DNA from: Weissella sagaensis | GTDB lineage: Bacteria; Bacillota; Bacilli; Lactobacillales; Lactobacillaceae | Direction: 5' to 3' | NCBI RefSeq assembly: GCF_005405285.1 | Contig: NZ_BJDT01000002.1 | Span: forward strand, 124,001-188,000 | DNA: 64,000 bases | In this document: positions 43,868 through 53,608 of the stretch, in pieces | Layout: every line of letters starts with the position of its first letter | Position numbering within the stretch: position 1 is the stretch's first letter | Notes under the pieces: generated by a model | The model's input: only the letters and a program-made list of their open reading frames with translations | The model's database searches: none | What the model was told of the DNA's origin: nothing | Position numbers and translations under genes: made by a program

Positions 43868-44749
43868 ATGACTATTGTTTCAGGAAAAAACATAATCAAC
43901 AAAGCTCGTCAAAACAGTTATGCGATTGGCGCATTTAATACTAATAATCTTGAATGGACCGAAGCCATTTTACGGGTAGCACAAGCACAACAGGCGCCAA
44001 CAATTATCGCCGCTTCAATGGGTGCCGTTAAATACATGGGTGGTTTTAAAACTGTCGTCGATTTAATCCATGATTTGCATGATGATTTAAACATTACCGT
44101 ACCAATTGCTATCCATCTTGACCATGGTGACTTTGAAGCCGCCAAAGCAGCTATAGCAGCTGGTTTCACGTCGGTTATGTTTGACGGTTCAAGCTTACCC
44201 ATTGATGAAAACCTTGCTAAAACACAAGAAATCGTAAATCTCGCACATGCTAAAGGCATCTCTGTTGAAGCCGAGGTCGGTTCAATAGGCGGTGAGGAAG
44301 ACGGCATCATCGGTGGCGGCGAAATCGCACCTATCCCGGATGCTGTGGCAATGGTTAATACAGGCATCGACTTTTTAGCTGCTGGTATTGGTAACATTCA
44401 TGGTCCTTATCCTGATAACTGGAAAGGGCTACATCTAGACCACTTAAAAAACATCACCTTAGCGGTTAACGAGGCCATTGGTCACGAAATGCCTATCGTC
44501 TTACATGGCGGTTCTGGCATCCCCGACGATCAAATAAAGACCGCTATTTCAATGGGCGTTTCAAAAGTTAACGTTAATTCAGAAGCACAGCTCGCCTTCC
44601 ATGAAGCGCTACGTGAATTTATTCTAGCTGATCATGATTTAGAAGGAAAAAATTATGATCCACGTAAGTTGCTGGCAACTGGTGTTAAAGGCATTGAATC
44701 TGCTCTCACTGAACGCATTGATGTCTTTGGCAATGCTAATAAAGCTTAA
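43868..44749 (+). CDS. fba: Class II fructose-bisphosphate aldolase
   Basis: Zinc-dependent aldolase splitting fructose-1,6-bisphosphate to DHAP and glyceraldehyde-3-phosphate, 293 residues. D85 and H86 in IHLDHGD are the catalytic Asp and a zinc ligand; further ligands are in GIGNIHGPYP and VLHGGSGIPD; EAEVGSIGGEEDG is the class II signature. Resemblance is strongest to FbaA-type enzymes, but tagatose-bisphosphate aldolase is a close alternative. It follows the nucleotidase by three bases and has only a weak GGGAAT ribosome site, so translation is probably coupled. Its presence beside a phosphoketolase-type metabolism suggests gluconeogenic or DHAP-linked use. Confidence 0.9.
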   Translation: MTIVSGKNIINKARQNSYAIGAFNTNNLEWTEAILRVAQAQQAPTIIAASMGAVKYMGGFKTVVDLIHDLHDDLNITVPIAIHLDHGDFEAAKAAIAAGFTSVMFDGSSLPIDENLAKTQEIVNLAHAKGISVEAEVGSIGGEEDGIIGGGEIAPIPDAVAMVNTGIDFLAAGIGNIHGPYPDNWKGLHLDHLKNITLAVNEAIGHEMPIVLHGGSGIPDDQIKTAISMGVSKVNVNSEAQLAFHEALREFILADHDLEGKNYDPRKLLATGVKGIESALTERIDVFGNANKA

Positions 44750-44761
44750 TATGCCTGATTC

Positions 44762-44796
44762 AATCACTAAATTCTATCGAATTTAGTGATTTTTTC
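44762..44796 (+). terminator. Terminator after fba
   Basis: Perfect 13-bp stem (44762-44774 with 44779-44791), 4-base loop, then TTTTTC. Confidence 0.92.
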
Positions 44797-44825
44797 TATT
44801 GTGGCGTGTCATGATTCATGCATAC

Positions 44826-44851
44826 AAAAAAACAACCTAGCTTAGGTTGTT
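44826..44851 (-). terminator. Terminator after the GDPD gene
   Basis: AACAACCTA (44831-44839) pairs with TAGGTTGTT (44843-44851), followed on the minus strand by a T tract; 15 bases after the stop codon. Confidence 0.85.
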
Positions 44852-44866
44852 TTTCATCCATTCACT

Positions 44867-46525
44867 TTAAAAATTATTTTTCGTAAACATCATGCTCTTC
44901 CAAAGTACCAATGCATAATTTGGCTGCTTCTTTATCTTGGTTAAGTATGCCCGTGTTTTTTTAGGCTCATCAGTAATAAAGCCATCTACGCCATATGCAT
45001 ACATCGTCATAATATTAACATGGCCGTCTACTGTCCATGCATATAATTTTTTACCTACTTGATGTGCCTGATCGCTTGTTTTTGGCACAACGCTTGAATA
45101 TTCAAGTGCATAAAATTGATGCGACTTGTCACGATTAATCGTATTATTGAGTGGCGATAGTAGCCCGCTCGTGGCATTAATATAATCAGATAGACGCTTC
45201 AATGCATTTTGATTTAACGATTGAATCTGTGCCTTATTTTGTTTTATTGCTTGTCCATATTTGCTACTAAAATCTTTTAGCTCTTGATTGCTAATTGATG
45301 AATTAATTTTTAACTCAATTAACAATTTTTGATTTAACTCATTGGCTTTATTAAGATAGTCACCAAAATTGGATACGCTAACTTTATGCCCATTTGAATC
45401 ATAGCTGATATTTTTTAGTTCCGACCAATTCGTCTCACTAATTTTATATTTTTGCCCATTAAGCGCTGTAATCTTAGCATCATGGCTTAGTACATAAACC
45501 CCATCTTTTGTATGTTGAATATCAATTTCAACATAGTCTGGCTTTGTTGCGCTCACTTTTTCCAAATTTTCAATGGCATTTTGCGCATCGTTCTTAGACG
45601 TTACACCCATATGGGCCATCACTAATTGTGAATCCATAGGTTGTTGAATAAATCGATTTGCTAAGCTTAACGATAACCCGCCAGTTGCGCCCATCGTTGC
45701 AATCGTTAGCAACCACGTTATTTTAGCCGGCTCCCTACCAATACGTGGATTTAAATTAGTCGTAAACAACAATAATACTTCAGCAGTTATAAAATACAAC
45801 ATGCCCATCAAAAAGGCCGTTAATACGTTCACCATCAAAGTACTAAAATCTGAATTGCCTAATTGATCAACTAGATACTGTAATCCCATTAATACGCCAA
45901 CTGATATTAATAATTGTCCAACTAATCGTAATACCGCCATAATACTTGCGCTTAATTGATGACTATTTCTATGCCAACTTTTAGTTAATGCGTTTTTTAG
46001 CTTATCATCCGCAACGACTAGATAATACATCGAATCCTTAAATCTAAGTAAAACTAGCACTATACCTATATAAACAAATGCTGCAATTACTTTTAACCAA
46101 AATCCACTAATCATACCAATAAAAGTTTCAGGAATTGGAATGTAATTAATAACGGGCACTTTCAATCCGACTTGATTCAGCGGTAATAAAATTAATAATA
46201 AAATAAATGTAAAAACATATATTTTAATTCGATGCATATTATGCAACAACGTTTTAATACTTAATTTGTGATAATGATATAAAATAACCCCAATCAACAA
46301 GATAACAAAGACTAAATAAACTAAAAAATAGCCCAACATCGACATACCATATTGTAAACCATTTGCTTTTAAGTCACTCAACAACGCTGATACTCCTGAC
46401 GTATCAAGCTGATAAGCTGGTGGCAAATAGTCATTAATATACCCAATGCTGACTGATGCAATATAATTATAAACCAATAACAACATCATCATTAACGTTG
46501 TTTGTTTTAAATAATGATTATTCAT
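44867..46525 (-). CDS. Membrane glycerophosphodiester phosphodiesterase
   Basis: 552 residues. The N-terminal half (to about 300) has some eight TM segments like the GDPD membrane domain. The C-terminal half is a GDPD TIM barrel: AHMGVTSKNDAQNAIENL corresponds to HRG...ENT, then VEIDIQHTKDGVYVLSHD holds the E-D and catalytic His, with KLLIELKIN and LYAWTVDG later. The usual HRG is AHMG, but His is kept. The enzyme should hydrolyse glycerophosphodiesters, or teichoic-acid-like polymers, outside the membrane. ATG 46525 follows GGGAG at six bases; the longer frame start lacks one. Confidence 0.87.
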   Translation of the reverse strand: MNNHYLKQTTLMMMLLLVYNYIASVSIGYINDYLPPAYQLDTSGVSALLSDLKANGLQYGMSMLGYFLVYLVFVILLIGVILYHYHKLSIKTLLHNMHRIKIYVFTFILLLILLPLNQVGLKVPVINYIPIPETFIGMISGFWLKVIAAFVYIGIVLVLLRFKDSMYYLVVADDKLKNALTKSWHRNSHQLSASIMAVLRLVGQLLISVGVLMGLQYLVDQLGNSDFSTLMVNVLTAFLMGMLYFITAEVLLLFTTNLNPRIGREPAKITWLLTIATMGATGGLSLSLANRFIQQPMDSQLVMAHMGVTSKNDAQNAIENLEKVSATKPDYVEIDIQHTKDGVYVLSHDAKITALNGQKYKISETNWSELKNISYDSNGHKVSVSNFGDYLNKANELNQKLLIELKINSSISNQELKDFSSKYGQAIKQNKAQIQSLNQNALKRLSDYINATSGLLSPLNNTINRDKSHQFYALEYSSVVPKTSDQAHQVGKKLYAWTVDGHVNIMTMYAYGVDGFITDEPKKTRAYLTKIKKQPNYALVLWKSMMFTKNNF

Positions 46526-46727
46526 ACGATCTCCCAAAAATAAATTACTACTACCATAAACCAGCTATATGTTATGACGTTCAATAACTATTTACCAGTT
46601 CTTTAAATAAAACAACATTCATAAAGATACTCACTTCTATATAATTAGTATATAGTGAAACGGCACTTTTACAACAAAGTTTTAAATTAATCGTGAACAA
46701 TAAACTCGCTATTAAAAATAACCAACA

Positions 46728-46764
46728 AAAAAGCTACCAAATCAGATAGATTTGGTAGCTTTTT
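46728..46764 (-). terminator. Terminator after pox
   Basis: Perfect 16-bp stem (46728-46743 with 46749-46764), 5-base loop, A/T runs at both ends. Confidence 0.92.
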
Positions 46765-46820
46765 ATCACAATTCATAATCTTATCGTATTTAATAGATAT
46801 TATAAATTGTTTAATTTAGA

Positions 46821-48641
46821 TTAGAAGCTGAACTTGTTACCGTTTTCTTCTTTGATGTACTTTGAAGTTAGGCCTTCAGCTTCAAGGAACTCACGGAATG
46901 GTACCAATTCTTGTGCTTCATACTTTTCCTTGTATGCGTTAACAACATCTTCGCTATACAAGTTAGTGTCAAGCTTCAAAGTTTCAACTGGAATTGGACG
47001 ATCCTTAGTAATCTTAGCATCGATAACCACAACACGACCTTGGTTGTAGTATTCAACAGCTTCCTTCATAACACTGTCAATATCTTCGATACGGCTAACA
47101 GTTAGACCAACAGCTCCTTGAGCTTCACCGATCTTAGCGTAGTCAACATCACCAAAGTCAACACCAAAGTTATAAGTATTAGTATCTTCATACTTGTTCT
47201 TAATGAAACCATACTCAGTGTTTGTGAAGACAACGTTAATAACAGGCATGTCATAACGTACGTTTGTCACAACGTCTGGGTAAGTCATTGAGAAGGCACC
47301 ATCACCCATCAAGTTCCATACTTGACGTTCTGGGAAGATGTTCTTGGCACCGATACCACCTGGCAAACCAATTCCCATTGTTGCAAACAATGGTGAAGTA
47401 CGCCATAGGTTCTTTGGTGTCATGTGCAAGTGACGAATTGACATTTGTGTTACGTTACCAACATCAGTTGAGAAGATTGCATCTTCTGCAGCATACTTGT
47501 TAATAGCATTGTAAACTTGGTAAGCTTGTAGGTCACCCTCAGTCTTTTGCTCCAACTTGTTCATGTAGTCACGCCAGTTTTGAACGTTCTTAACGTTAGC
47601 ATTCCACCAAGTTGATTCCTTAACTTCTGAAACCTTACCAAGGATAGCATCAATTGCTTCACCAGCATCACCCAAGATAGCAACGTCAGTTTGGTGACGC
47701 TTACCTAGCATTGCAGGGTTGTTATCAATTTGGATGAACTTGTCAACGTTACGGAATGTTCCCTCAACCTCTGAGAATGGGAAGTTAGTTCCCACAAACA
47801 ATACCGTATCTGCTTCAAGAACAGCTTCGTTAGCTGGCTTCCAACCAACACGGAAAGTTGAACCAGTGAAGGCTTCAAAGTCCCATTCGAAAGTTTCAAA
47901 GTTCTTACCAGTTGTGATAATAGGTGCTTTGATCTTACGAGCCAAATCTTGAACAGCTGATCCGTGACCCATAGTACCAACACCAGCATAGATTACTGGA
48001 CGCTTTGCAGCGTTCAATAATTCAACAGCTTCATCAATATCTTCTTCTTCAACAGGTGCTGACTTGTAGTTTTTAAACTTCAAACCTGATGAGTACAAAG
48101 GTGTTGAGTAAATTGAATCTTCATCAAGTTCTGCAAAACCAAAGTCTGCAGGAACTTCAAGTACGGCAACTCCGCGCTTTGCAATAGCAGTACGGATCGC
48201 ATCATCAACCAAGTGAGGCAATTGCTCTGCAGTCGCAACACGACGGTTGTAAACAGCAATGCTCTCGTACATTGGGTTTTGGTTTAATTCTTGGAATGAA
48301 TCCATGTTCAACTCACGAACAGGCTTTGATCCCAAGATAGCCAATACAGGAACGTTATCCATTGCTGCATCGTACAAACCGTTAATTAAGTGAGTTGCAC
48401 CAGGTCCACCAGAACCAACAGCAACACCTAGCTTACCACCGAACTTCCATTGCATAACTGCAGCCATAGCACCAACTTCTTCGTGCTTAACTTGCAAAAA
48501 CTTAATGTTATTCTCTGGATCACCCATAGCATTCATAAAGCCACTCAACGTTCCAGAAGGAACACCATAAACTGTAGGTACCCCCCAGCCTTCCATGACC
48601 TTCAATGCTGCTAATCCAGCAGAAATTTTCTTATCTGACAT
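46821..48641 (-). CDS. pox: Pyruvate oxidase
   Basis: TPP- and FAD-dependent enzyme turning pyruvate, phosphate and O2 into acetyl phosphate, CO2 and H2O2. 606 residues, family length. The TPP activation glutamate lies in [10 protein letters not shown] (E54/E55); the FAD region has [13 protein letters not shown]; the Mg-TPP motif is [11 protein letters not shown] with [14 protein letters not shown] lies eight bases before ATG 48641. A consensus promoter with a cre-like site just downstream points to carbon catabolite control, as reported for pox genes in related bacteria. It provides ATP through acetate kinase under aerobic growth. Confidence 0.96.
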   Translation of the reverse strand: MSDKKISAGLAALKVMEGWGVPTVYGVPSGTLSGFMNAMGDPENNIKFLQVKHEEVGAMAAVMQWKFGGKLGVAVGSGGPGATHLINGLYDAAMDNVPVLAILGSKPVRELNMDSFQELNQNPMYESIAVYNRRVATAEQLPHLVDDAIRTAIAKRGVAVLEVPADFGFAELDEDSIYSTPLYSSGLKFKNYKSAPVEEEDIDEAVELLNAAKRPVIYAGVGTMGHGSAVQDLARKIKAPIITTGKNFETFEWDFEAFTGSTFRVGWKPANEAVLEADTVLFVGTNFPFSEVEGTFRNVDKFIQIDNNPAMLGKRHQTDVAILGDAGEAIDAILGKVSEVKESTWWNANVKNVQNWRDYMNKLEQKTEGDLQAYQVYNAINKYAAEDAIFSTDVGNVTQMSIRHLHMTPKNLWRTSPLFATMGIGLPGGIGAKNIFPERQVWNLMGDGAFSMTYPDVVTNVRYDMPVINVVFTNTEYGFIKNKYEDTNTYNFGVDFGDVDYAKIGEAQGAVGLTVSRIEDIDSVMKEAVEYYNQGRVVVIDAKITKDRPIPVETLKLDTNLYSEDVVNAYKEKYEAQELVPFREFLEAEGLTSKYIKEENGNKFSF

Positions 48642-48666
48642 TCCACATTCTCCTACTCGACGCGTT

Positions 48667-48680
48667 TGAAAACGCTTACT
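48667..48680 (+). promoter_or_regulatory. cre-like site of pox
   Basis: TGAAAACGCTTACT matches TGWAANCGNTNWCA at 13 of 14 positions. It lies 12-25 bases downstream of the predicted pox start site, a repressing position. Confidence 0.7.
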
Positions 48681-48698
48681 TTTCTTTTACCACTTAAA

Positions 48699-48728
48699 AT
48701 TATATTGGAAATAGTGGCCACGTGTCAA
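48699..48728 (-). promoter_or_regulatory. pox promoter
   Basis: On the minus strand TTGACA (48728-48723), 18-base spacer, TATAAT (48704-48699): both hexamers are consensus. Confidence 0.8.
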
Positions 48729-49104
48729 GTTGGCTTTTATATAAAAATATTGTTTTTTTTATGTATTTTTATCAAATTTTTTTATAATTCGCATGCTATT
48801 TTTAAAAAAATAGCTAATTATAATATAAAAACAATCATTTGCATTACAAACAAATAGTAAAAATCTACACTAAAAAACAAACTAATATTTATATATAAAG
48901 TGTCTTTATTTTTTTGAAATAGCTAAACTTTAGAAAAATTTAAACTTTTAAACATATTTTATTCCAATCTATCGCAAATAAAATTCTTTTTTATTCAAAT
49001 TCACCCTTTTTATGATTTAAATACCTAATAACATTTATAACCTAAGTTAAATACATTAGCAAAATTGAAATTTAATTTCATTAACGAATCATAATATTGT
49101 TTAG
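48729..49104. other. Very AT-rich gene-free interval between pox and murQ
   Basis: Long A and T runs (for example around 48750-48800 and 48890-48960) and no ORF with a ribosome site. No RNA gene or strong stem-loop was recognised. It may act as UP-type AT-rich DNA for the two divergent, cre-controlled promoters. Confidence 0.5.
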
Positions 49105-49133
49105 TTGTAATTCTATTTCATAACTATTATAAT
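49105..49133 (+). promoter_or_regulatory. mur operon promoter
   Basis: TTGTAA at 49105-49110, 17-base spacer, TATAAT at 49128-49133; predicted start near 49140. Confidence 0.7.
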
Positions 49134-49145
49134 GCAAACTATAAT

Positions 49146-49159
49146 AGATAGCGCTTACA
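49146..49159 (+). promoter_or_regulatory. cre-like site of the mur operon
   Basis: AGATAGCGCTTACA matches the cre consensus at 12 of 14 positions, just after the predicted transcription start. Confidence 0.55.
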
Positions 49160-49175
49160 AAAGGAGCTTTATACG

Positions 49176-50063
49176 ATGAATTTAGATCAATTAACAACCG
49201 AACAACGCAATGAACGCACCATGAACTTAGATAGCCTTAATATTCATGAGGCTGCTGTATTAATGAATAATGAAGATCAAACTGTTGCAAATGCAGTTGC
49301 GCAAGCACTTCCTACTATTGAAGAAGCCATTGCTAAAACAACGGCTTCACTTAAAGCTGGTGGTCGTATTATCTACATGGGAGCTGGTACAAGTGGTCGT
49401 TTAGGCGTCTTAGATGCAGCTGAATGTGTCCCTACTTTTGGTGTGAGTCCAGAAACAGTCGTAGGTTTAATTGCTGGTGGTGAAAAAGCCATGATCCATG
49501 CCGTTGAAGGTGCTGAAGATAGCCTTACTTTAGGCCCAAGTGATTTGCAAAGCTTACAATTAAACGACAAAGATACTGTTATTGGTATCGCTGCCAGTGG
49601 TCGAACACCATATGTCGTTGGTGGCTTAGACTATGCACAAAGCGTTAATGCAGCAACTGTTAGTTTAGCTTTAAATATTAATGCCATTATCAGTCAACAT
49701 GCTCAAACAGCTATTGAAATTAATGTCGGCCCTGAATTTTTGACCGGTTCAACCCGTTTGAAATCTGGGACTGCCCAAAAAATGGTCCTTAACATGATTT
49801 CAACTATTTCAATGATTGGTATTGGTAAAATTTACAAAAACCTCATGGTCGATGTACAACCTACTAATGAAAAATTAGTTGAACGTTCAAAAGGCATTAT
49901 CATGACAGCAACTGATTGTTCATATGACGTTGCCGCAAAAGCATTTGCGGCTGCTGAACAACATGTTAAGCCTGCAATTGTTATGATTTTAACAGGGGTA
50001 AACTATGCAGATGCCAAAGCTAAATTAAAGCAAGCTGATGGCTTTATTAATCAAACATTCTAA
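49176..50063 (+). CDS. murQ: N-acetylmuramic acid-6-phosphate etherase
   Basis: Cleaves the lactyl ether of MurNAc-6-phosphate to GlcNAc-6-phosphate and lactate, the key step in recovery of cell-wall amino sugar. 295 residues with a SIS domain: [23 protein letters not shown] at residues 68-90 and [25 protein letters not shown]-like start ([11 protein letters not shown]) is typical of MurQ. AAAAGGAG precedes ATG 49176. First gene of murQ-PTS-murR, all on the plus strand with short gaps. Confidence 0.95.
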   Translation: MNLDQLTTEQRNERTMNLDSLNIHEAAVLMNNEDQTVANAVAQALPTIEEAIAKTTASLKAGGRIIYMGAGTSGRLGVLDAAECVPTFGVSPETVVGLIAGGEKAMIHAVEGAEDSLTLGPSDLQSLQLNDKDTVIGIAASGRTPYVVGGLDYAQSVNAATVSLALNINAIISQHAQTAIEINVGPEFLTGSTRLKSGTAQKMVLNMISTISMIGIGKIYKNLMVDVQPTNEKLVERSKGIIMTATDCSYDVAAKAFAAAEQHVKPAIVMILTGVNYADAKAKLKQADGFINQTF

Positions 50064-50081
50064 TCAAAGGGGTATAACATC

Positions 50082-52058
50082 ATGGCAAATGAAAACTATG
50101 ATCAAATGGGACAAGACATTTTTAAAAACGTGGGTGGTGAAGAAAATGTCGATAAAGTCATCCATTGTATGACGCGTGTTCGTTTAACACTAAAAGACGA
50201 AAATAAAGCTGATATTGAGCAACTAAAAGCCATTCCAGGTGTGCTAGGCGTGGTTGAAGACGAGACCTTGCAGGTTGTCGTTGGACCCGGTAAAGTCAAC
50301 AAAGTTGCACAAAGTATGGTAGATTCGGTTGGTGTTAAACTAGGTGAAAACTTCCCAAGTACAAAAAACAGTCAACCTGATAACGCAAACTTACAAGATC
50401 AAACTAGCCAAAATAAAGCTGCAGCAAAACAAAAATATAATAAGCCCAATAAATTCAAATCTATTTTGAAGTCATTAGCTAATATCTTTGTGCCAATGAT
50501 CCCTGCCCTAGTGGGTGCCGGAATCATTGCCGGTATTGCTTCTATTTTCCAAAATTTGGTAACAGCTGGTACATTAACTGGCGATAATGTCACACAATTT
50601 GTAACCGTCTTAAATGTTATTAAAAATGGTTTGTTTGCTTATTTGGCTATTTATACAGGTATCAATGCCGCTTCTGAATTTGGCGCTACCCCTGCTTTAG
50701 GTGGTACTGTAGGAGCCGTCACGTTGTTATCCGGTGTCACACCTGATACACCAATTCAAAATTTATTTAATGGTCAAGATATCGCTGCAGGTCAAGGTGG
50801 TATCATCGGTGTCATTTTCGCCGTTTGGATTTTATCATTAGTCGAAAAAAGATTACATAAATGGGTACCTGATGCAGTTGATATCATTGTTACCCCAACA
50901 TTAAGCTTATTAGTGATTGGCTTGGCAACTATTTACCTAATCATGCCAATTGCCGGTGTCGTTTCAGATGGTTTGTTACAATTTATCAATGTGGTCTTAA
51001 ATGTTGGTGGGCCAGTTGCTGGCTTTATCTTAGGTGCGCTATTCCTACCAATGGTGATGCTTGGTCTACATCAAATTTTAATTCCGATCCACTTAGAAAT
51101 GATTAACCAAATGGGTAGTACACCACTATTGCCAATCCTTGCCATGTCTGGTGCCGGCCAAGTTGGTGCTGCTTTTGCACTCTGGTTATACTTCCGTCAT
51201 AATGACAAGCAAGCCGAACTAGTTCAAAACATCAAAGGTGCACTCCCTGTTGGTTTGCTTGGTGTTGGTGAGCCTTTAATTTATGCTGTAACATTGCCGC
51301 TAGGCCGGCCATTTATCACCGCATGTATCGGTGGTGGTATTGGTGGTGCCGTCATCGGAATGCTTGGTCATGTTGGTGCCATCGCTGTTGGTCCTTCAGG
51401 CTGGGCACTAATTCCATTGATTGCCAACCATAAAGTCGTCTACTATCTAATAGGTTTAGCTGCTGGTTATGTCGGTGGTTTCATTTGTACTTACTTCTTT
51501 GGTATTCCAAAGGATATGAAAATCGTGGCAACGGACCAAGTGACTACCAACTCAGCACGTACTGATGGCCCAATTGTTCCTGAAGTTGCTGAAACTAAGT
51601 CATTTACAACTGAATTAACAGCTCCTGTTAACGGTCGTTTGATTGCACTTTCTGATGTGCCAGACGACGTCTTTTCCGCAGGTATGATGGGTGATGGTGT
51701 TGCCATCGAACCAAGTGATGGCCATGTTGTTTCGCCAATTGACGGTACCATTCAAGCAGTATTCCCAACCAAGCATGCAATCGGCATTATTGGTAATAAT
51801 AATGAAGAAATTTTAATTCATATGGGGTTAGATACTGTTAGTTTACAAGGTCAAGGATTTGAGACATTGGTCGAAGCAGGTCAATCTGTAAAAGCTGGTG
51901 AGCCAATTACAAACATGGATTTAAACATTATTAAACAAGCTGGTTACGCTACTGTAATCCCAATACTAGTAACAAACAGTGCTGATTTTGCTTCTGTTAC
52001 TGATATTTCTGCGCAAGATGTTCAAATCGGTGATACAATCATAACGATTAAATCATAA
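50082..52058 (+). CDS. murP: PTS transporter EIIBCA, probable MurNAc-specific
   Basis: 658-residue three-domain PTS permease. EIIB (about 8-85) has the phospho-cysteine in VIHCMTRVRLTLKDE. EIIC (about 120-480) has some ten TM segments with LGVGEPLIYAVTLPLGRPF. The C-terminal glucose-type EIIA (about 510-650) has the phospho-histidine in ILIHMGLDTVSLQG. E. coli MurP is EIIBC and borrows EIIA-Glc; here EIIA is fused. Specificity for MurNAc is inferred from position between murQ and an RpiR-type regulator, 18 bases after murQ. The protein itself would be called sucrose/glucose-family PTS. Confidence 0.88.
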   Translation: MANENYDQMGQDIFKNVGGEENVDKVIHCMTRVRLTLKDENKADIEQLKAIPGVLGVVEDETLQVVVGPGKVNKVAQSMVDSVGVKLGENFPSTKNSQPDNANLQDQTSQNKAAAKQKYNKPNKFKSILKSLANIFVPMIPALVGAGIIAGIASIFQNLVTAGTLTGDNVTQFVTVLNVIKNGLFAYLAIYTGINAASEFGATPALGGTVGAVTLLSGVTPDTPIQNLFNGQDIAAGQGGIIGVIFAVWILSLVEKRLHKWVPDAVDIIVTPTLSLLVIGLATIYLIMPIAGVVSDGLLQFINVVLNVGGPVAGFILGALFLPMVMLGLHQILIPIHLEMINQMGSTPLLPILAMSGAGQVGAAFALWLYFRHNDKQAELVQNIKGALPVGLLGVGEPLIYAVTLPLGRPFITACIGGGIGGAVIGMLGHVGAIAVGPSGWALIPLIANHKVVYYLIGLAAGYVGGFICTYFFGIPKDMKIVATDQVTTNSARTDGPIVPEVAETKSFTTELTAPVNGRLIALSDVPDDVFSAGMMGDGVAIEPSDGHVVSPIDGTIQAVFPTKHAIGIIGNNNEEILIHMGLDTVSLQGQGFETLVEAGQSVKAGEPITNMDLNIIKQAGYATVIPILVTNSADFASVTDISAQDVQIGDTIITIKS

Positions 52059-52085
52059 TATACTAATTATCAAATGGAGTAACAC

Positions 52086-52928
52086 ATGAATTCATTATTC
52101 GCCCGTTTAGTGGCTGAAAAACATTTTACAGCGAGCGAACGCAAAATTGCTGATTTATTACTTAAAAATCCACAATGGTTTCTCGACGCAACAGCTGCTA
52201 AAATTGGTGAAAAAACTCAAACTAGTAGCGCTGCTGTGGTACGCTTTGCTAAAAAATTAGGTTACTCAGGCTTTCCAGCACTACGCTTGGACATTGCCTT
52301 AGCAACGACTGATAATACGCAACCCTCATTGAGTGAAATCACTGCAGATGAATCTGTTGATGCCATCCTAGCAAAAACCAGCGCACGCTTTAAATTAATT
52401 CCTGATACTATCGCGCAGCAAAATAATGCAGTTAATTTTCTTACTGCGACACAATTAATTGAACAAGCTCAGCATATCTTCGTTTATGGTATTGCCGCTT
52501 CTTCTTTAGTCGCACAGGATTTACAACAAAAATTTACACGTATTGGCATTGAAGTGATTTATCATGCTGATTTTCATCAAATGATTACCAGCGTACAAGC
52601 TATTGCAACGGATAATGATATTAGCATTATTATTTCTGAATCTGGCAATACTTATGAGACACTAAAATTCCAAAAAATTAGCCTTGATTTGCACTTAAAA
52701 ACAATTGTGATGACTAGTAATCCGGATACCCCACTGGCAACTAACAGCCATATGGTATTACAGACTGCGACACCACAATTTGATAAAGTACGTTTCGCAT
52801 CAACTACTGGTCTATTATCACAATTATATGTTGTCGATATTTTATTTTATACTTATATCAGTCATCATTATGATGACGCACAAGAAAAAATTGCTTTAAC
52901 AAGAGCCCGAATTGATCAAGATTTGTAA
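52086..52928 (+). CDS. murR: RpiR-family regulator, MurR-like
   Basis: 280 residues: an N-terminal RpiR helix-turn-helix (FTASERKIADLLLKNP, then KIGEKTQTSSAAVVRFAKKLGYSGFPALR, residues 15-63) and a C-terminal SIS domain (IFVYGIAASSLVAQDLQQKF; ISIIISESGNTYET) that probably senses MurNAc-6-phosphate. Last gene of the mur operon, 27 bases after the PTS gene, closed by the terminator at 52934-52980. Activator or repressor is not decidable here; E. coli MurR is a repressor. Confidence 0.88.
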   Translation: MNSLFARLVAEKHFTASERKIADLLLKNPQWFLDATAAKIGEKTQTSSAAVVRFAKKLGYSGFPALRLDIALATTDNTQPSLSEITADESVDAILAKTSARFKLIPDTIAQQNNAVNFLTATQLIEQAQHIFVYGIAASSLVAQDLQQKFTRIGIEVIYHADFHQMITSVQAIATDNDISIIISESGNTYETLKFQKISLDLHLKTIVMTSNPDTPLATNSHMVLQTATPQFDKVRFASTTGLLSQLYVVDILFYTYISHHYDDAQEKIALTRARIDQDL

Positions 52929-52933
52929 CTATT

Positions 52934-52980
52934 AAAAACGCCACTGGCACCTTAAAGTAATGGGTGTCCGTGGCGTTTTT
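52934..52980. terminator. Terminator between mur and dha operons
   Basis: AAAAACGCCAC (52934-52944) pairs with GTGGCGTTTTT (52970-52980), with further inner GGCACC pairing; A and T runs allow use from both sides. Confidence 0.9.
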
Positions 52981-52990
52981 ACTTATATTT

Positions 52991-53590
52991 TTAATGAACA
53001 ACTTCTAACAACATTTTAAATAATAATGCACTAGATGTCGCACCTGGATCAATATGGCCCACTGAACGTTCACCTAAGTATGAAGCGCGTCCTTTACGAG
53101 CTACCATATCTTTCGTGGATTCTTTAGCTGTCTCCACCATATCATAATCAAGTTCACCAACTTGCATTGCCTTAACGACGGGATCCCAAACATCAATCAT
53201 GGTCTTATCTTGTAATTCAACCTTACCACGAGTCTTGATACCTTCTAACCCTTCAGCTAAAATATCACCTAGTTGTTCATATGACGTAATAGTTTCAACT
53301 GATTTAGTAGCTTTCGTCATCTTCATAAACGCTGACCCATACAAGGGTCCTGACGCACCACCAACTTTAGATAGCATCGCCATTGATAAAGCTTGGAATG
53401 TTGCACTAATGTCTTTTGGTGTTGTCTTAGCAACACTTTCTTCGTACGCGATAACACCACGAGCCATATTATTACCGTGATCACCATCACCAATTGGTGT
53501 ATCTAAATCACTCAAATAATCTTTATTTTCTACAATGGCTGTACTAAATTTTGCTAACCATGCTTGTACTTCTGTAACTGTTAAATTCAT
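52991..53590 (-). CDS. dhaL: Dihydroxyacetone kinase ADP-binding subunit DhaL
   Basis: 199 residues. Holds the tightly bound ADP that passes phosphate from DhaM to dihydroxyacetone on DhaK. Typical motifs are LDTPIGDGDHGNNMARG at residues 25-41, with the Mg-binding aspartates, and SYLGERSVGHIDPGATSS near the C-terminus. Third gene of dhaM-dhaK-dhaL, 18 bases after dhaK, with GGGGAG before ATG 53590. Confidence 0.96.
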   Translation of the reverse strand: MNLTVTEVQAWLAKFSTAIVENKDYLSDLDTPIGDGDHGNNMARGVIAYEESVAKTTPKDISATFQALSMAMLSKVGGASGPLYGSAFMKMTKATKSVETITSYEQLGDILAEGLEGIKTRGKVELQDKTMIDVWDPVVKAMQVGELDYDMVETAKESTKDMVARKGRASYLGERSVGHIDPGATSSALLFKMLLEVVH

Positions 53591-53608
53591 GTGTGCTCAC
53601 TCCCCTAA

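Noticed and set aside
43918-44397. 159-codon frame antisense to fba
   Set aside because: Shadow of a high-confidence conserved gene; low-complexity translation and no ribosome site.
48729-49104. Small RNA or small ORFs in the AT-rich pox-murQ spacer
   Set aside because: Open frames there are poly-Asn/Ile/Lys products of AT richness without ribosome sites or hairpins.
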